A program made the translations under genes and the position numbers. 64,000 nucleotides of DNA from NCBI RefSeq assembly GCF_029407905.1, contig NC_073628.1:51047501-51111500 (forward strand). Direction: 5' to 3'. This document shows positions 1 through 11,865 of this stretch, in pieces (position 1 is the first letter of the stretch; each line of letters opens with the position of its first letter). The notes below the pieces were generated by a model that saw only the letters and a program-made list of their open reading frames with translations, was not told the origin of the DNA and did not search any database. Source of the stretch: Bubalus kerabau (Eukaryota > Chordata > Mammalia > Artiodactyla > Bovidae).

Positions 1-350
1 AGTAAGTGATGCTAACTACCCACAGGCCTTTTCAGTAGAATCCATTTTGGCTAAGAGATACATGTGCATACATAGGAGGATCCTGAGACATAGCAAATAT
101 GGACTCAGAACCAGGTGAATCAAAATGATTGGCTATAGGAAACCCAAAGGAAATGCCCCATAAAAGTGATTCAAACTAACACGAGGGCCCAACTCTCTCT
201 CTCTCTCTGAGTTCACCTGTGTGGCTATCAACATGTACTGTACTCTTTTTTTTCCTCCTAATAAGACACTTTACTTGTTTCATTACTTTCTCGTTTCATG
301 GGGATTCTTTGTTTGCAAAGCTGAAGAGCAGGACCTTGTCACTGACCACT
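1..350. other. Repeat-poor flank
   Basis: I see no recognisable gene or interspersed repeat here. The only structure is a short CT run at about 193-208. Small reading frames show no family resemblance. Confidence 0.5.
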
Positions 351-1911
351 GGTCTCAGTTCAGTTTACTCACTCAGTCGTGTCTGACTCTTTGCAACTCC
401 GTGGACTGCAGCACACAAGGCCGCAGCACAAACCTTCCTGTCCATCACCAACCCCCAGAGCTGACTCAAACTCATGTCCCTCGAGTCCAACCATCTCATC
501 CTCTGCCATCCCCTTCTCCTGCTTTCAGTCTTTCCCAGCATCAGGGGCTTTTCCAATGAATCAGTTCTTTGAATCAGTTGGCCAAAATATTGGAGCTTCA
601 GCTTCAGCATCAGTCTTTCCAATGAGTACTCAGGACTGATTTCCTTTAGGATGGACTCGCTGGGTCTCCTTGAAGTCCAAGGGACTCTCAAGAGTATTCT
701 CCAACAACACAGTTCAAAAGCATCAATTCTTCAGTGCTCAGTTTTCTTTATGGTCCAACTCACATCCATACATGACTACTGGAAAAACTAGCTTTGACTA
801 GATGGACCTTTGTTGGCAAAGTAATGTCTCTGCTTTTTCATATGCTGTCTAGGTTGGTCATAGCTTTTCTTTCAAAGAGCAAGCATCTTTTAATTTCATG
901 GCTGCAGTCACCATCTGCAGTGATTTTGGAGCCCAAGAAAATAAAGTCTGTCATTGCTTCCATGTTTCCCCATCTACTTGCCATGAAGTGATGGGACCAG
1001 ATGCCATGATCTTAGTTTTCTGAATGTTGAGTTTTAAGCCAACTTTTTCACTTTCCTCTTTCATCAAGAGGCTCTTTAGTTTTTCTTCACTTCCTGCCAT
1101 AAGGGTGGTGTCATCTGCATATCTGAGGTTATTGATATTTCTCCTGAAAATCTTGATTCCAGCTTGTGCTTCTTCCAGCCCAGCATTCTGTATGATGTAC
1201 TCTGCATATAAGTTAAATAAGTAGGGTGACAATATACAGCCTTGACATACTCCTTTCCCAATTTGGAACCAGTCCACTCTTCCATGTCCAGTTCTAACTG
1301 TTGCCTCTTGACCTGCATACAGATTTCTTAGGAGGCAGGTCAAATGGTCTGGTATTTCCATCTCTTTGAGAATCTTCCACAGTTTGTTGTGATCCACACA
1401 GTCAAAATCTTTGGCGTAGTCAATAAATCAGAAGTAGATGTCTTTCTGGAGCTCTGTTACTTTTTTGATAATCCAACAGATGTTGGCAGTTTGATCTCTG
1501 GTTCCTCTGCCTTTTCAAAATCCAGCTTGAACATGTGGAAATTCATGGTTCATGTACTGTTGAAGCCTGGCTTGGAAGATTTTGTGTATTACTTTGCTAG
1601 TGTGTGAGATGAGTGCAATTGTGGGGTAGTTTGAACATTCTTTGGCATTGCCTTTCTTTGGGATTGGAATGAGAACTGATCTTTTCCAGTCCTGTGGCCA
1701 CTTTTGAGTTTTCCAAATTTGCTGGCATATTGCGTGCAGCACTTTCACAGTGTCATCTTTTAGGATTTGAAATAGCCTAACTGGAATTCCATCACCTCCA
1801 CTAGCTTTGTTCATAATGATGCTTCCTAAGGCCCATTTGGCTTTGCACTCCAGGATGTCTGGCTCTGAGTGATCATACCATCGTGGTTATCTGGGTCATT
1901 AAGATCTTTTT
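351..1911 (-). mobile_element. BovB (RTE) LINE, 5'-truncated, antisense
   Basis: On the minus strand this stretch encodes the reverse transcriptase and C-terminal part of BovB. The tail at 351-400 carries the typical CTGAACTGA / CGACTGAGTGA end in reverse. Frames at 1397-951 and 1814-1515 contain fingers and palm segments, with the catalytic YADD box near 1110-1121 still present. The frame is broken by shifts and stops, so no full protein can be made. The left part lacks the endonuclease half, as expected for 5' truncation during target-primed reverse transcription. Confidence 0.93.
951..1814 (-). pseudogene. BovB reverse transcriptase fragment
   Basis: These are two disconnected frames of the BovB polymerase. 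The upstream piece (1814-1515) carries the conserved PKKGNAKECSNY segment of the fingers. The downstream piece (1397-951) covers HNKLWKIL, GHGR..WFQIGKGVCQG, LFNLYAEYI and RYADDTTLMA. The YADD metal-binding box is intact. Between them the frame is lost near 1400-1515. This is a decayed copy with no expected activity. Confidence 0.88.
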
Positions 1912-2368
1912 TCCAGTGTCCAAGGCAAGGCAAATTAGGTTTGAATCAACATCCAGACTTAATCAGCCCTGGTAAGTCCCATGTCACAGCACATCTCGAG
2001 TCCCAGTTGGGAAAAGGTCCCAGGTAGCACATCTACTGCATGGGTGAGACGTCAAAGACTACAACCACTGGTCTAGGGGCTAGAATTTGGTACTCTCACT
2101 GCTGCAACCCAACCTCAACCTCTTCCAGGAACCAAAGCCCTGTTTCAAGCCACTTCAACCAAGGCCACCCAAGATCATTTCCTCCTTGAGACTCTACTTC
2201 ATCTGGCCCTTATTGCCATCTGTGATCTTAGTTCCCAGTTTCTTTCTATCTCAGAATGATCTTTATGTCCCTTTGCTCTGAGAGTCTCCCTAGATGTGGG
2301 CAAAAGCCTGGATTTAGTCCTCTCTTCTTTCTCCACTCTCTAGAATCCACCTATTCTCATGCCTTCCA
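1912..2368. other. Single-copy or unrecognised DNA
   Basis: Between two BovB copies. No recognised repeat, splice-like exon or motif stands out. The short plus-strand frame at 2087-2281 has no recognisable product. Confidence 0.4.
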
Positions 2369-2377
2369 CAAATCCTT

Positions 2378-2717
2378 GTTGTTGCTGTTGTTGCTCAGTC
2401 ACTCAGTTGTGTCTGATTCTTTGTGGCCCCGTGGACTGCAGCATTCCAGGCTTCCCTGTCCTTCACTATCTCCCAGAGTTTGCTCAAACTCATGTCCATT
2501 GAGTCAGTGATCCCATCCAACCATCTTGTCCTCTGTCGCCCCCGTCTCCTCCTGCCCTCAATCTTTCCCAGCATCAGAGTCTTTTCCAGTGAGTCAACTC
2601 TTTGCATCAGGTGGCCAAAGTATTGGAGTTTCATCTGCAGCATCAGTCCTTCCAATGAATATTCAGGGTTAATTTCCTTTAGGACTGACTGGTTTGATCT
2701 ACTTGGTGCATGACCAT
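2378..2717 (-). mobile_element. BovB LINE 3' end
   Basis: This is the 3' terminal part of BovB in reverse, starting with the GTTGTTGCTCAGTCACTCAG tail. The flanks caaatcctt (2369-2377) and caaatcttt (2718-2726) look like a 9-base target-site duplication with one change. It is strongly 5'-truncated and the minus-strand reading frame covers only the C-terminal tail of the protein. Confidence 0.88.
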
Positions 2718-2726
2718 CAAATCTTT

Positions 2727-3037
2727 CTCTCTGTGCTTCTGCCCAAGAACTAGTGAAGTGTTTCCAGCTGCTTGTTAGAAAGCTCTCCCTGCATGTCCTT
2801 CCAGGATCTCTCATTCATCTAAAACTAGATTTGCCGGCTTTCCTTCAGACCAGCTCTTTCTTCGAACTTTCTTTTCTCTTTCTCTTAAAGATACCCAGCA
2901 GCCTAGACAAGACACATTTTGATCCTCTTCTGCTTGGCCCCTTCATCCAGCCAGTCACCAACCCCTGTCCTTGTCTGCCTTCTTGAGGCATTTCCCAAGG
3001 CCTCTGCTTATCCCTACTGTTACCAATTGTGGCTAAT
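2727..3037. other. Pyrimidine-rich unassigned DNA
   Basis: This is C/T-rich sequence between a BovB tail and a BOV-A2. No repeat family or gene is recognised. Confidence 0.4.
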
Positions 3038-3048
3038 TTAGTTAGGCT

Positions 3049-3307
3049 GCTGCTAAGTCGCTACAGTCATGTCTGACTCTGTGCGACCCCATAGACGGCA
3101 GCCCACGAGGCTCCCCCATCCCTGGGATTCTCCAGGCAAGAAGACTGGAGTGGGTTGCCATTTCCTTCTCCAATGCATGAAAGTGAAAAGTGAAAGTGAA
3201 GTCGTTCAGTCGTGTCCGACTCTTAGCGACCCCATGGACTACAGCCCACCAGGCTCTCCATCCATGGGATTTTCCAGGCAAGAGTACTGGAGTGGGGTGC
3301 TATTGCC
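3049..3307 (-). mobile_element. BOV-A2 SINE (dimer)
   Basis: Two Bov-A monomers are joined head to tail by the AAGTGAAAAGTGAAAGTGAA linker (near 3180-3200), which defines BOV-A2. An exact 11-base target-site duplication, ttagttaggct, flanks it at 3038-3048 and 3308-3318. It is non-autonomous and presumably mobilised by BovB because it shares the BovB 3' end. Confidence 0.95.
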
Positions 3308-3348
3308 TTAGTTAGGCTAGAACTTAGTATTTTCCTTATATGGTTTCA

Positions 3349-3563
3349 GGTTGACTCATTGGAAAAGACCCTGATGCTAGCAGGGATTGTGGGCAGGAGG
3401 AGAAGGGGACAACAGAGGATGAGATGACTGGATGGCATCACCGACTTGATGCACGTGAGTTTGGGTGAACTCCGGGAGCTGGTGATGGACAGGGAGGCCT
3501 GGCATGCTGTGGTTCATGGGGTAGCAAAGAGTCAGACACGACTGAGTGATTGAACTGAACTGA
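3349..3563 (+). mobile_element. BovB LINE 3' end
   Basis: About 215 bases of the BovB 3' end in sense orientation, finishing in the CTGAACTGAACTGAAG tail. It includes the stretch coding for the basic C-terminal end of the BovB protein. It is 5'-truncated. No clear target-site duplication was found. Confidence 0.9.
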
Positions 3564-4629
3564 AGACTTGATCAAGAGAAGAATGTGGTGGCTATGAGAA
3601 GATTCTTGGATTTCCAGCTACAGGGAGTGCAACTGACTGGTGCCAGATGCTGGATTCTAAAATCCATCACCACGTAAGCACTCAGGCTTCACTTCCCATG
3701 GGCCACCCTCAAACAGTGACTGACTGTGTCAGGGATACTAAAGCAGCTCATATCTATGAGATGGGAGTTTCTTCTGATGGACATGCCTCTGATTTTGCTT
3801 AAGGAATCCCATGGTTTTGCCAAAGTCTCTTAGAACTATGCTGATCCATCCAACCATCATTTCTCCCTTCTCTCTTTCACCCAGGATCAGATATGCTTCA
3901 TGGTCTGATGGCTCTTTTGCCTCCCTCCTACCCTGACTCTCCAGTTTCCTGCAGAGATGGTTCCCTTAAAAGTCTCTTGCATCATTAACTCCATTTTGGC
4001 TTCTACTTCCCAGGGGACATAGAGTAATTCAAAGAATCTGTGCAAGTCTTGGAAGGTGGAGTGAATTTGCAGCCATTGCTCTCTGAAGGTCATCATGATG
4101 AGAAGTAGAGACAGATAGATGCAGAGGAAGAGGGGTGCTCTTTCTTATCTGGACTGTCTTGCTCTCACCTACTAGATGATTAGCTTTCATTCCCAATTGT
4201 TGGCTCTGATGACTAACAGTAGCCCAGGCTCACTACCAAATACATGGCTGCAGACCAGAGAAAGAGTAGCTATGCAGAAGTGACAACTCCCCACAGTGTT
4301 GTCTGCCACCTCTCCTTTGAGGTCCCGCCCTGGAGGCTATACACACCTATCCTCCAAGCTGAAGCTCTAACTTTCCATCCATGCCAGTGCTTCAGGTGGA
4401 CTAGTTAGTGACTTATCCTGAATGTTCCAACTCCCCTTGTTGGACCCTTACTTCCATGGCTTCTCTCATGATGGCTAAGGTCTTTATCTACAACAAATCC
4501 TTATTCCATATACTCAGAGTAGCTCTGCTTTCCTGATTAAACCTTGACTGATCCACCAGCCCACCAGTGCCTTTATTGTCAAGACTAAATAAAACCACTG
4601 CAAAAGTGGCCTAACTCTCTCTCTCCCAC
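3564..4629. other. Unassigned, repeat-poor DNA
   Basis: No young repeat is visible. The composition is ordinary and only short frames with no recognisable product occur. Ancient, highly diverged repeat could be present but I cannot name one. Confidence 0.4.
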
Positions 4630-4935
4630 CAATGCATCTTGACCATTGCTGCTAGACTCATCTTTATCATGACACTCAAAGGATGAATGGTAGCTCTCTA
4701 TTGCCTACAAAATAAATCTGAACCACCACCAGGATCCTATCCACAGGCTAACTTTACATGTTTTTGTTCCTCAATCCCCCTTCATGAATTTTTTCTTCTG
4801 CCAAATTTACCTACTCACTTCCCCCAGATACTTCTTGATTTTACTCATTCTGCTTCTTCTTTGGCAACATGTCCTATCTTCTGTTTCTCTGATCCATTTT
4901 TGATCCATTTATTGAAATCCAATACATCCTAGAGA
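4630..4935 (+). mobile_element. Probable L2 (CR1-type) LINE remnant
   Basis: The run around 4690-4720 (ctctctattgcctacaaaa) and the following pyrimidine-rich stretch resemble the 3' part of mammalian L2. Divergence is high and there is no reading frame. The call rests on remembered consensus, so confidence is limited. Confidence 0.4.
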
Positions 4936-5427
4936 AGCCATTTCAAACCCAACCACCTCTGCAAATGCTCAGTAGGATATGATTGCTGTTTTTACTGAGC
5001 AATTTCCTAAAATTAGGGCCTTCTCTTGACATTTCTCTCCTATTATATGTGCCAGAAATTCTAATAAGGAATTTCATTTTTAATAGACCACAGTCACCAC
5101 TGAAAAGGAAATAAGTATCATATACAGTTTAAATGCACTTTTAAATCAAATAAAATGTATTTTTATATGAAGTTTTATAACCCTGTTTTATGCAATGAAT
5201 TGCATCCTTATTCAATGCTGCAGACTCAGCTAACTACAGCCAGACAGGTCATCAGAACCAGTGTGGTCAGGCTTGTGGGATTGGGGATGAAGAGACATCC
5301 TGCCCAGTTAGGAGATTGCCTAAATACAGAGGGATACAGAAAATAAATGAATATATTGGTGATGATGATGGGGGAAGGGAGACTGGGGTAAACCCATGGT
5401 GATTGGTTGGAATTGGAAATAGTGGTC
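4936..5427. other. AT-rich unassigned DNA
   Basis: This is single-copy-looking AT-rich sequence just outside the antisense L1 tail. No gene or clear repeat is seen. Confidence 0.4.
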
Positions 5428-5437
5428 TGAACTTGCA

Positions 5438-6495
5438 ATTTTTTTCTTTGTCTTCTGTCAAACCTCAACTTGAATCAGCCATAGGTATACATATATCCCC
5501 TCCCTTTTGAACCTTCCTCCCCTCTCCCTCCCCATCCCACCCCTCTAGGTTGATACAGAGCCCCTATTTGAGTTTCCTGAGCCATACAGCAAATTCCCGT
5601 TGGCTATCTGTTTTACATGTGGTAATGTAAGTTTCCATGTTACTTTCCGTATATCTCACCCTCTCTTCCCCTCTCCCCATGTCCATAAGTCTGTTCTCCA
5701 TGTTTCTCCTTTGCTGTCCTGTAAATAAATTCTTCAGTACCATTTTTCTAGATTCCGTATATATGCATTAGAATATGATATTTATCTTTCTCTTTCTGAC
5801 TCACTTCACTCTGTATAATAGGTTCTAGGTTCATCCACTTCATTAGAACTGACTCAAATGTGTTCCTTTTATGGCTGAGTAATATTCCATTGTGTATATG
5901 TACCACAACTTCATTATCCATTCATCTGTTGATGGACACCTAGGTTGCTTCCATGTTCGAGCTATTGTAAATAGTGCTGCAATGAACAATGGGATACATG
6001 TGTCTTTTTCAATTTTGGTTTCCTCAGGGTATATTCCCAGAAGTGGAATTACTGGGTCATATGGTATTTTTAACCTAGCTTTTTAAGGAATATCCATACC
6101 ATCTTCCCGAGTGGCTGTATCAATTTAATCCCCACCAACAGTGCAAGAGCCTGTCCTTTTCTCCACACCCTCTCCAGTATTTATTGTTTGTAGACTTTTT
6201 GATGATGGCCATTCTGACTTGTGTGAGGTGATATCTCATTGTAGTTTTGATTTGCATTTCTCTAATAATGAGCGATGTTGAGCATCTTTTCATGTGTTTG
6301 TTAGCCATCTTTGGAGAAATGTCTGTTTAGATCTTTTCTCCATTTTTTGATGGGTTGTTTGTTTTTCTGGTGTTGAGTTGTACATTTTGTATATTATACA
6401 AATGAGCTGGTTGTGTGTTTTGGAGATTAATCCTTTGTCAGTTGTTTCATTTGCTATTTTTTCTCCCATTCTTAGAGTTGTCTTTTCACCTTGCC
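5438..6495 (-). mobile_element. Antisense L1: 3' UTR and ORF2 C-terminus
   Basis: The 3' UTR is recognisable from the CCCCTCCC/CCCTCTCC tract at 5496-5550 (a polypurine G-rich tract on the coding strand) and the segment at 5560-5830. From about 5830 to 6495 the sequence is the decayed ORF2 C-terminal region, including the complement of the stretch encoding the WYIYTMEY-like tail. Many stops interrupt it. Confidence 0.88.
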
Positions 6496-7266
6496 TAACC
6501 CTTATGGCAGAACGTGAAGAGGGACTAAAAAGCCTCTTGATGAAAGTGAAAGTGGAGAGTGGAAAAAGTTGGCTTAAAGCTCAACATTCAGAAAATGAAG
6601 ATCATGGCATCCGGTCCCATCACTTCATGGGAAATAGATGGGGAAACAGTGGAAACAGTGTCAGACTTTATTTTTGGGGGCTCCAAAATCACTGCAGATG
6701 GTGACTGCAGCCATGAAATTAAAAGACGCTTACTCCTTGGAAGGAAAGTTATGACCAACCTAGATAGCATATTGAAAAGCAGAGACATTATTTTGCCAAC
6801 AAAGGTCCATCTAGTCAAGGCTATGGTTTTTCCGGTGGTCATGTATGGATGTGAGAGTTGGACTGTGAAGAAGGCTGAGCGCTGAAGAATTGATGCTTTT
6901 GAACTGTGGTGTTGAAGAAGACTCTTGAGAGTCCCTTGGACTGCAAGGAGATCCAACCAGTCCATTCTGAAGATCAGCCCTGGGATTTCTTTGGAAGGAA
7001 TGATGCTAAAGCTGAAACTCCAGTACTTTGGCCACCTCATGTGAAGAGTTGACTCATTGGAAAAGACTCTGATGCTGGGAGGGATTGGGGGCAGGAGGAG
7101 AAGGGGACGACAGAGGATGAGATGGCTGGATGGCATCACTGACTCGATGGACGTGAGTCTGAGTGAATTCCAGGAGTTGGTGATGGACAAGGAGGCCTGG
7201 CGTGCTGCGATTCATGGGGTCGCAAAGAGTTGGACACGACTGAGCGACTGAACTGAACTGAACTGA
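6496..7266 (+). mobile_element. BovB LINE 3' end inside antisense L1
   Basis: It starts just after the YADD box (ACCCTTATGGCAGAA) and runs to the CTGAACTGAACTGAACTGA tail. It interrupts antisense L1 sequence that resumes at gtttcctttgctgtgcaaag. The frame at 6559-6885 encodes the thumb-like region after the RT palm and stops at TGA near 6883. A second frame (7057-7251) covers the C-terminus. No clean target-site duplication is visible. Confidence 0.92.
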
Positions 7267-8614
7267 AGGTTTCCTTTGCTGTGCAAAGGTATTTAAGTTT
7301 AATCAGGTCCCACTTGTTTAGTTTTATTTTTATCTAGGAGGTGGGACATAGAGGGTCTTGCTTTGATTTATGTCATCAAGTGTTCTACCTACATTTTCCT
7401 CTAAGAGTTTTATAATGTCTGGTCTTATATTTAGATCTTTAACCCATTTTGAATTTATCTTTGTGTATGGTGTTAGGAAGTGTTCTAATTTCATTCTTTC
7501 ACATGTTGCTGTCCAGTTTTCCCAGCACCATTTATTGAAGAGACTGTCTTTGCCCCATTGTATATTCTTGCCTCCTTTATCAAAAATAAGTGCCCATAGG
7601 TGTATGGGTTTATTTCTGGGCTTCCTGTATTGTTCATTGGTCTATGTTTCTCTTTTTGTGCCAGTACCATACTGTCTTGATGATCGTAGCTTTGTAGTAT
7701 AATCAGAAGTCAGGAAGGTTGATTCCTCCAGTTCCACTCTTCTTTCTCAATACTGCTTTGGCTCTTCAAGGTCTTTTGTGTTTCCATATGGATTGTGAAA
7801 TTTTTTGTTCTAGTTCTGTGAAAAATGCCATTGGTAATTTGATAAGGAGTGCATTGAATCTGTAGATTGCATTTGCCAGTATAGTCATTTTCACAATATT
7901 GATTCTTCCTACCCAAGAACATGGAATATTTCTCTATCTGTTTATGTCATCTTTGATTTCTTTTGTTAGTGTCTTATAATTTTCTATGTACAGTTCTTTT
8001 GTCTCCTTAGGTAAGTTTATTTCTATATATTTCATTCTTTTTGTTGCAATGGTGAATGGGGTTGATTCCTTAATTTCTCTAATATTTCATTGTTAGCATA
8101 TAGAAATGCAAGTGATTTCTGTATATTGATTTTGTATCCTGCAATTTTGCTAAATTCACTGATTATCTCTAGTAATTTTCTGATACTACCTTTAGGGTTT
8201 TCTATGGACAGCATCATGTCATCTGCAAACAGTGAGAGCTTTACTTCTTTTCTGATCTGGATTCCTTTCATTTCTTTTTCTTTTCTGATTGCTGTATCTA
8301 GGACTTCCAGAACTATGTTGAATAACAGTGTGAAAGTGAACACCCTTGTCTTGTTCCTGATCTTAGGGGAAAAGATTTAAGTTTTTCACCATTGAGAATA
8401 ATCTTTACTGTAGGCTTATCATATATGGCCTTTATTATGTTGAGGTAGGTTCCTTCTATACCCATTTTTTAAAGTGTTTTAATCATAAAAGGGTGATGAA
8501 TTTTGTCAAAGGCTTTTTCTGCATCTATTGAGATGATCATATGGTTTTTATCTTTCAATTTGTTAATATGGTGTATTGCATTGATTGATTTGTGTATATT
8601 GAAGAATCCTTGCA
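7267..8614 (-). mobile_element. Antisense L1: ORF2 reverse transcriptase part
   Basis: Minus-strand frames here encode L1 ORF2. The clearest is 8343-8032, which carries the polymerase palm with an FADD box followed by MMLS and the INIQKS segment. The frame is interrupted repeatedly, so it is a pseudogene. It ends at the target site of the nested L1-BT, and the same ORF2 sequence resumes at 14422. Confidence 0.88.
8602..8614 (+). repeat. Target-site duplication, left copy (L1-BT)
   Basis: The sequence aagaatccttgca is repeated exactly at 14409-14421 after the A tail. Removing the insertion and one copy restores a continuous antisense L1 ORF2 sequence (ccttgcatccctgg). Confidence 0.95.
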
Positions 8615-8626
8615 AGGGGAGGAGCT

Positions 8627-8636
8627 AAGATGGCGG
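8627..8636 (+). promoter_or_regulatory. YY1-like site at L1 start
   Basis: AAGATGGCGG lies 13 bases into the element. Human L1 has a YY1 site (core AAGATGGC) at the same distance from its first base, where it positions transcription start. Presence of the core is seen directly; function here is inferred. Confidence 0.65.
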
Positions 8637-10292
8637 AGGAGTAGGACGGGGAGAACACTTTCTCCCCCACAAATTCATCAAAAGAACATTTAAACGCTGA
8701 GTAAATTCCACAAAACAATTTCTGAATGCAGGCAGAGGACATCAGGCACACAGAAAAGCAACCCAAGTCTTCGAAAGGAGGTAGGAAAAAAATATAAAAG
8801 ACAAAAAAAAGAGACAAAAGAGGGAGGGATGGAGTTCCGTCCAGGGAAGGAAGTCTTAAAAAGACAGAAGTTTCCAAACACCAGGAAACCTTCTCACTGC
8901 CGAATCTGTGCCGAGCCTTGGAAGCACAGAGGGCAACATAACAGGGAGGAAAAATAAATAAACAATTAAAACCCGCACATTGCGAGCCCTACAGTAACTC
9001 ACCCAGCGGAGAAGCAGCGCAGACGCCTGCATCTGCCACTAGCAAGCGGGGGCTGGGCAGGGAGGCGTGGCGCGGGCTGCATCGCAAGGATCTGGCCTGA
9101 ATACCCCGAGCGCTATCTGAGCGAAATAATCTGGGCTAGCAAACCAGACTGTGGGATATCTACCACGCGAAAAGCCAGCCCTAACCTAAGACACCACCAG
9201 GCCCGCGCACGGAACAAAGGACTGAACAGAGATAGCTGGCGGCAGACCATCCCCCTCCGGTGACAGGCAGCCAGAGCCGGAAGGGGACAATCGCAGCCCC
9301 AGAGAGACATTATCTATAAAACTGTAAGCAGGCTTCTTTGCTAACTAAAACTTCTTGGGGGTCTGGATGGTCAACATCTGCCTGAGAAGGTGCGCTGGTT
9401 GCATACCTAGATAACGGAGCGGCGGGGAGGCGGTAAGTCACAGCAATCGCGCACGCCAAACACCTCATCACCTGAGCTGCTCAGATCTGGGAAGGGCACA
9501 AAACGCAGGCCCAAAGGAGAGTCTGCACCTCTGAGGACTACCCGAGTGCCTGAACCTGAGTGGCTTGGACCTGGGAAATGCAGGAAGCCCAGGGCCGGCC
9601 TCAGATGGTTCCCGGCAGGGCAACCTAGAGCCTGAGCAGCGTGGGCAGGGAGGCTACACGCACTGTGAACGGGGGTCAGACCCAGTGTGGCTGAGGCACT
9701 GCGAGCACATGCCAGTGTTATTTGTTTGCAGCATCCCTCCCTACCTCCCCACAGCGCGACTGAACAAATGAGCCTAAAAAAAAAAAAAAAGTGTCCTCCA
9801 TCGTCCCCTTTGTGTCAGGGCGGAAACCAGACACTGACGAGACCGGCAAACAGAAGAAGCTATAACAGGGGGAACCGCCTTGAAAGCTACAGGCAATAGA
9901 TTAAAACCCTGTGGTTAGTACCAACTACATAGGAAGGGGCCTATAGATCTTGAGGACATACAAGTCGGACCAAGAAACTAGCCAAAAATGAACTGAACCC
10001 ACAATACTCACAACAAAACCAGAGTAAGTCCTAGATATATTTTTACTATTTTTACGATCATTCTTTCTTTCTTTTTTTTATTTTTATTTTTTTAATTAAA
10101 AAAATTTTTTTAAGTCCTCTGTTATTCCTTTAATTTTCACTTTTATAACCGATTACTTTGCAAAAAAAAAAAAAAAGAGAGAGAGAGAGAGAGAAGACCC
10201 TATTCTTTTTTTTAAAGCAAACTTCATATATATATTTTTTATAATTTTTTTGACCTTGTTTTTTTTTTCTTTTTTTTCCCCTTCTTTTCTTT

Positions 10293-10872
10293 AACATTGT
10301 ATTTTTGAAATTCCAAACTCTACTCTAGATTTTTAATTTTAGCTTTTTTGTATTTGTTATCAATTTTGTACCTATAGTGTTTTTTTTTATAATTTCTGTG
10401 ACCCTTTTTCAATTTTTCTTTTTCTTTTTCTCTGTTTTTCTTTCTCTTCTTCTTTTAAATAACATTGTATATCTGAAATTCCAAACTCTACTCTAGATTT
10501 TTAATTTATGCTTTTTGGTATTTGTTATCAATTTTGTACCTGTATTTTCTTTATAATTTATGCAACTTTGTTTGTTCTTGTTTTTGTTTTTTTTTTTTTT
10601 CCTCTCTCTATCTTCTTCTTTTTTTAGCATTGTATTTTTGAAATTCCAAACTCTACTCTAGATTTTTAACTTTTGCTTTTTGGTATTAGTTATCAATTTT
10701 GTACCTATATTTTCTTTATAATTTTCGCGACCTTGTTTGTTTTTGTTTGTTCATTTTTTCTCTCTTTCTTTTCCTTCTTCTTTTCTTTAACATCGTATTT
10801 TTGAAATTCCAAACTCTACTCTAGATTTTTAATTTTTGCTTTTATGTATTTGTTACCAATTTTGTACCTTTA
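10293..10872 (+). repeat. Tandem repeat of about 165 bp in L1 5' UTR
   Basis: Four units start at 10293, 10461, 10626 and 10789 (spacings 168, 165 and 163). Each opens with a version of AACATTGTATTTTTGAAATT, followed by CCAAACTCTACTCTAG and a T-rich filler. The last unit is cut short at about 10872. Confidence 0.9.
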
Positions 10873-10910
10873 AGAACCCAATCTTCAGGACCCATTTTTC
10901 ACTAGGGAGC

Positions 10911-11340
10911 GAGATTACTGGCTTGACTGCTCTCTCTCCCTTTGGACTCTCCTTTTTCCCCACCAGGTCGCCTGTGTCGCCTCCCTAACCCCTCTCTACT
11001 CTACCCAACTCTGTGAATTTCTGTGTGTTCCAGACGGCGGAGAACACTTAGGGAACTGATTACTGGCTGGATCTGTCTCCCTCCTTTTCATTCCCCGCTT
11101 TTATCCTCCTGGCCACCTCTGTCACCTTCCTCCTTCTTCTCTTCTCTGTATAACTCCATGATCAACTCTGAGCGGTCCAGTTGTGGAGAGCACATAAGGA
11201 AGAGATTACTGGCTAGCGCACTCTCTCCTCTATTGACCCCACCTCATTTCATTTGGGTCACCTCTAACTCTCTCCTCCCTCTTCTCTTCTCCATGTAACA
11301 CTGTGAACCTCTCTGGGTGACCCTCACGGTAGAGAAACTT
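10911..11340 (+). repeat. Degenerate 145-bp tandem repeat in L1 5' UTR
   Basis: The landmark GATTACTGGCT recurs at about 10912, 11058 and 11203. Each is followed by a CT-rich block and then a CTGTGAA- or CTCTGAG-like stretch. Units are clearly related but diverged. Confidence 0.65.
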
Positions 11341-11865
11341 TTCATCTTTAACGTAGATGTTTTATCAATGGTGCTGTATAGAAGGAGAAGCTTTGAAACT
11401 ACTGTAAAAATAAGACTGATAACTGGAAGCAGGAGGCTTAAGTCCAAACCCTGACTCCAGGGAGCTCCTGACTCCAAGGAACATTAATTGACAGGAGCTC
11501 ATCAAATGCCTCCATACCTGCACTGAAACCAAGCACCGCACAAGGGCCAACAAGTTTCAGGGCAAGACATACCAAGCAAATCTCCAGCAACAAGGAACAC
11601 AGCCCTGAGCTCCAAGATACAGGCAGCCCAAAATTACCCCCAAACTATAGACATCCCATAACTCATTACTGGACATTTCATTGCACTCCAGAGAGAAGAA
11701 ATACAGCTCCACCCACCAGAACACCGACACAAGCTTCCCTAACCAGGAAACCTTGACAAGCCACCTGTACAAACCCACACAGAGCAAGGAAACACCACAA
11801 TAAAGAGAACTCCACAAACTGCCAGAATACAGAAAGGACACCCCAAACTCAGCAATCTAAACAAG

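Larger units (their letters stand above)
8615..11865 (+). promoter_or_regulatory. L1-BT 5' UTR (internal promoter region)
   Basis: This long leader precedes ORF1. The first 1.4 kb is GC-rich with many CpG sites, as expected for an L1 promoter. It then turns AT-rich and pyrimidine-rich, with an A run plus GA repeat at 10162-10192, and carries two tandem repeat arrays (10293-10872 and about 10911-11340). Promoter activity is known for L1 leaders in general and is inferred here. Confidence 0.85.

Noticed and set aside
951..1397. Reverse transcriptase frame as a possible host-associated RT or defence system
   Set aside because: It matches BovB of ruminants, lies in a 5'-truncated copy with a tail, and recurs in several broken copies across the window.
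9565..9899. Frames in the GC-rich block at 9.5-9.9 kb as a gene with a CpG island
   Set aside because: This is the L1-BT 5' UTR, recognised from its start sequence and its position upstream of ORF1.
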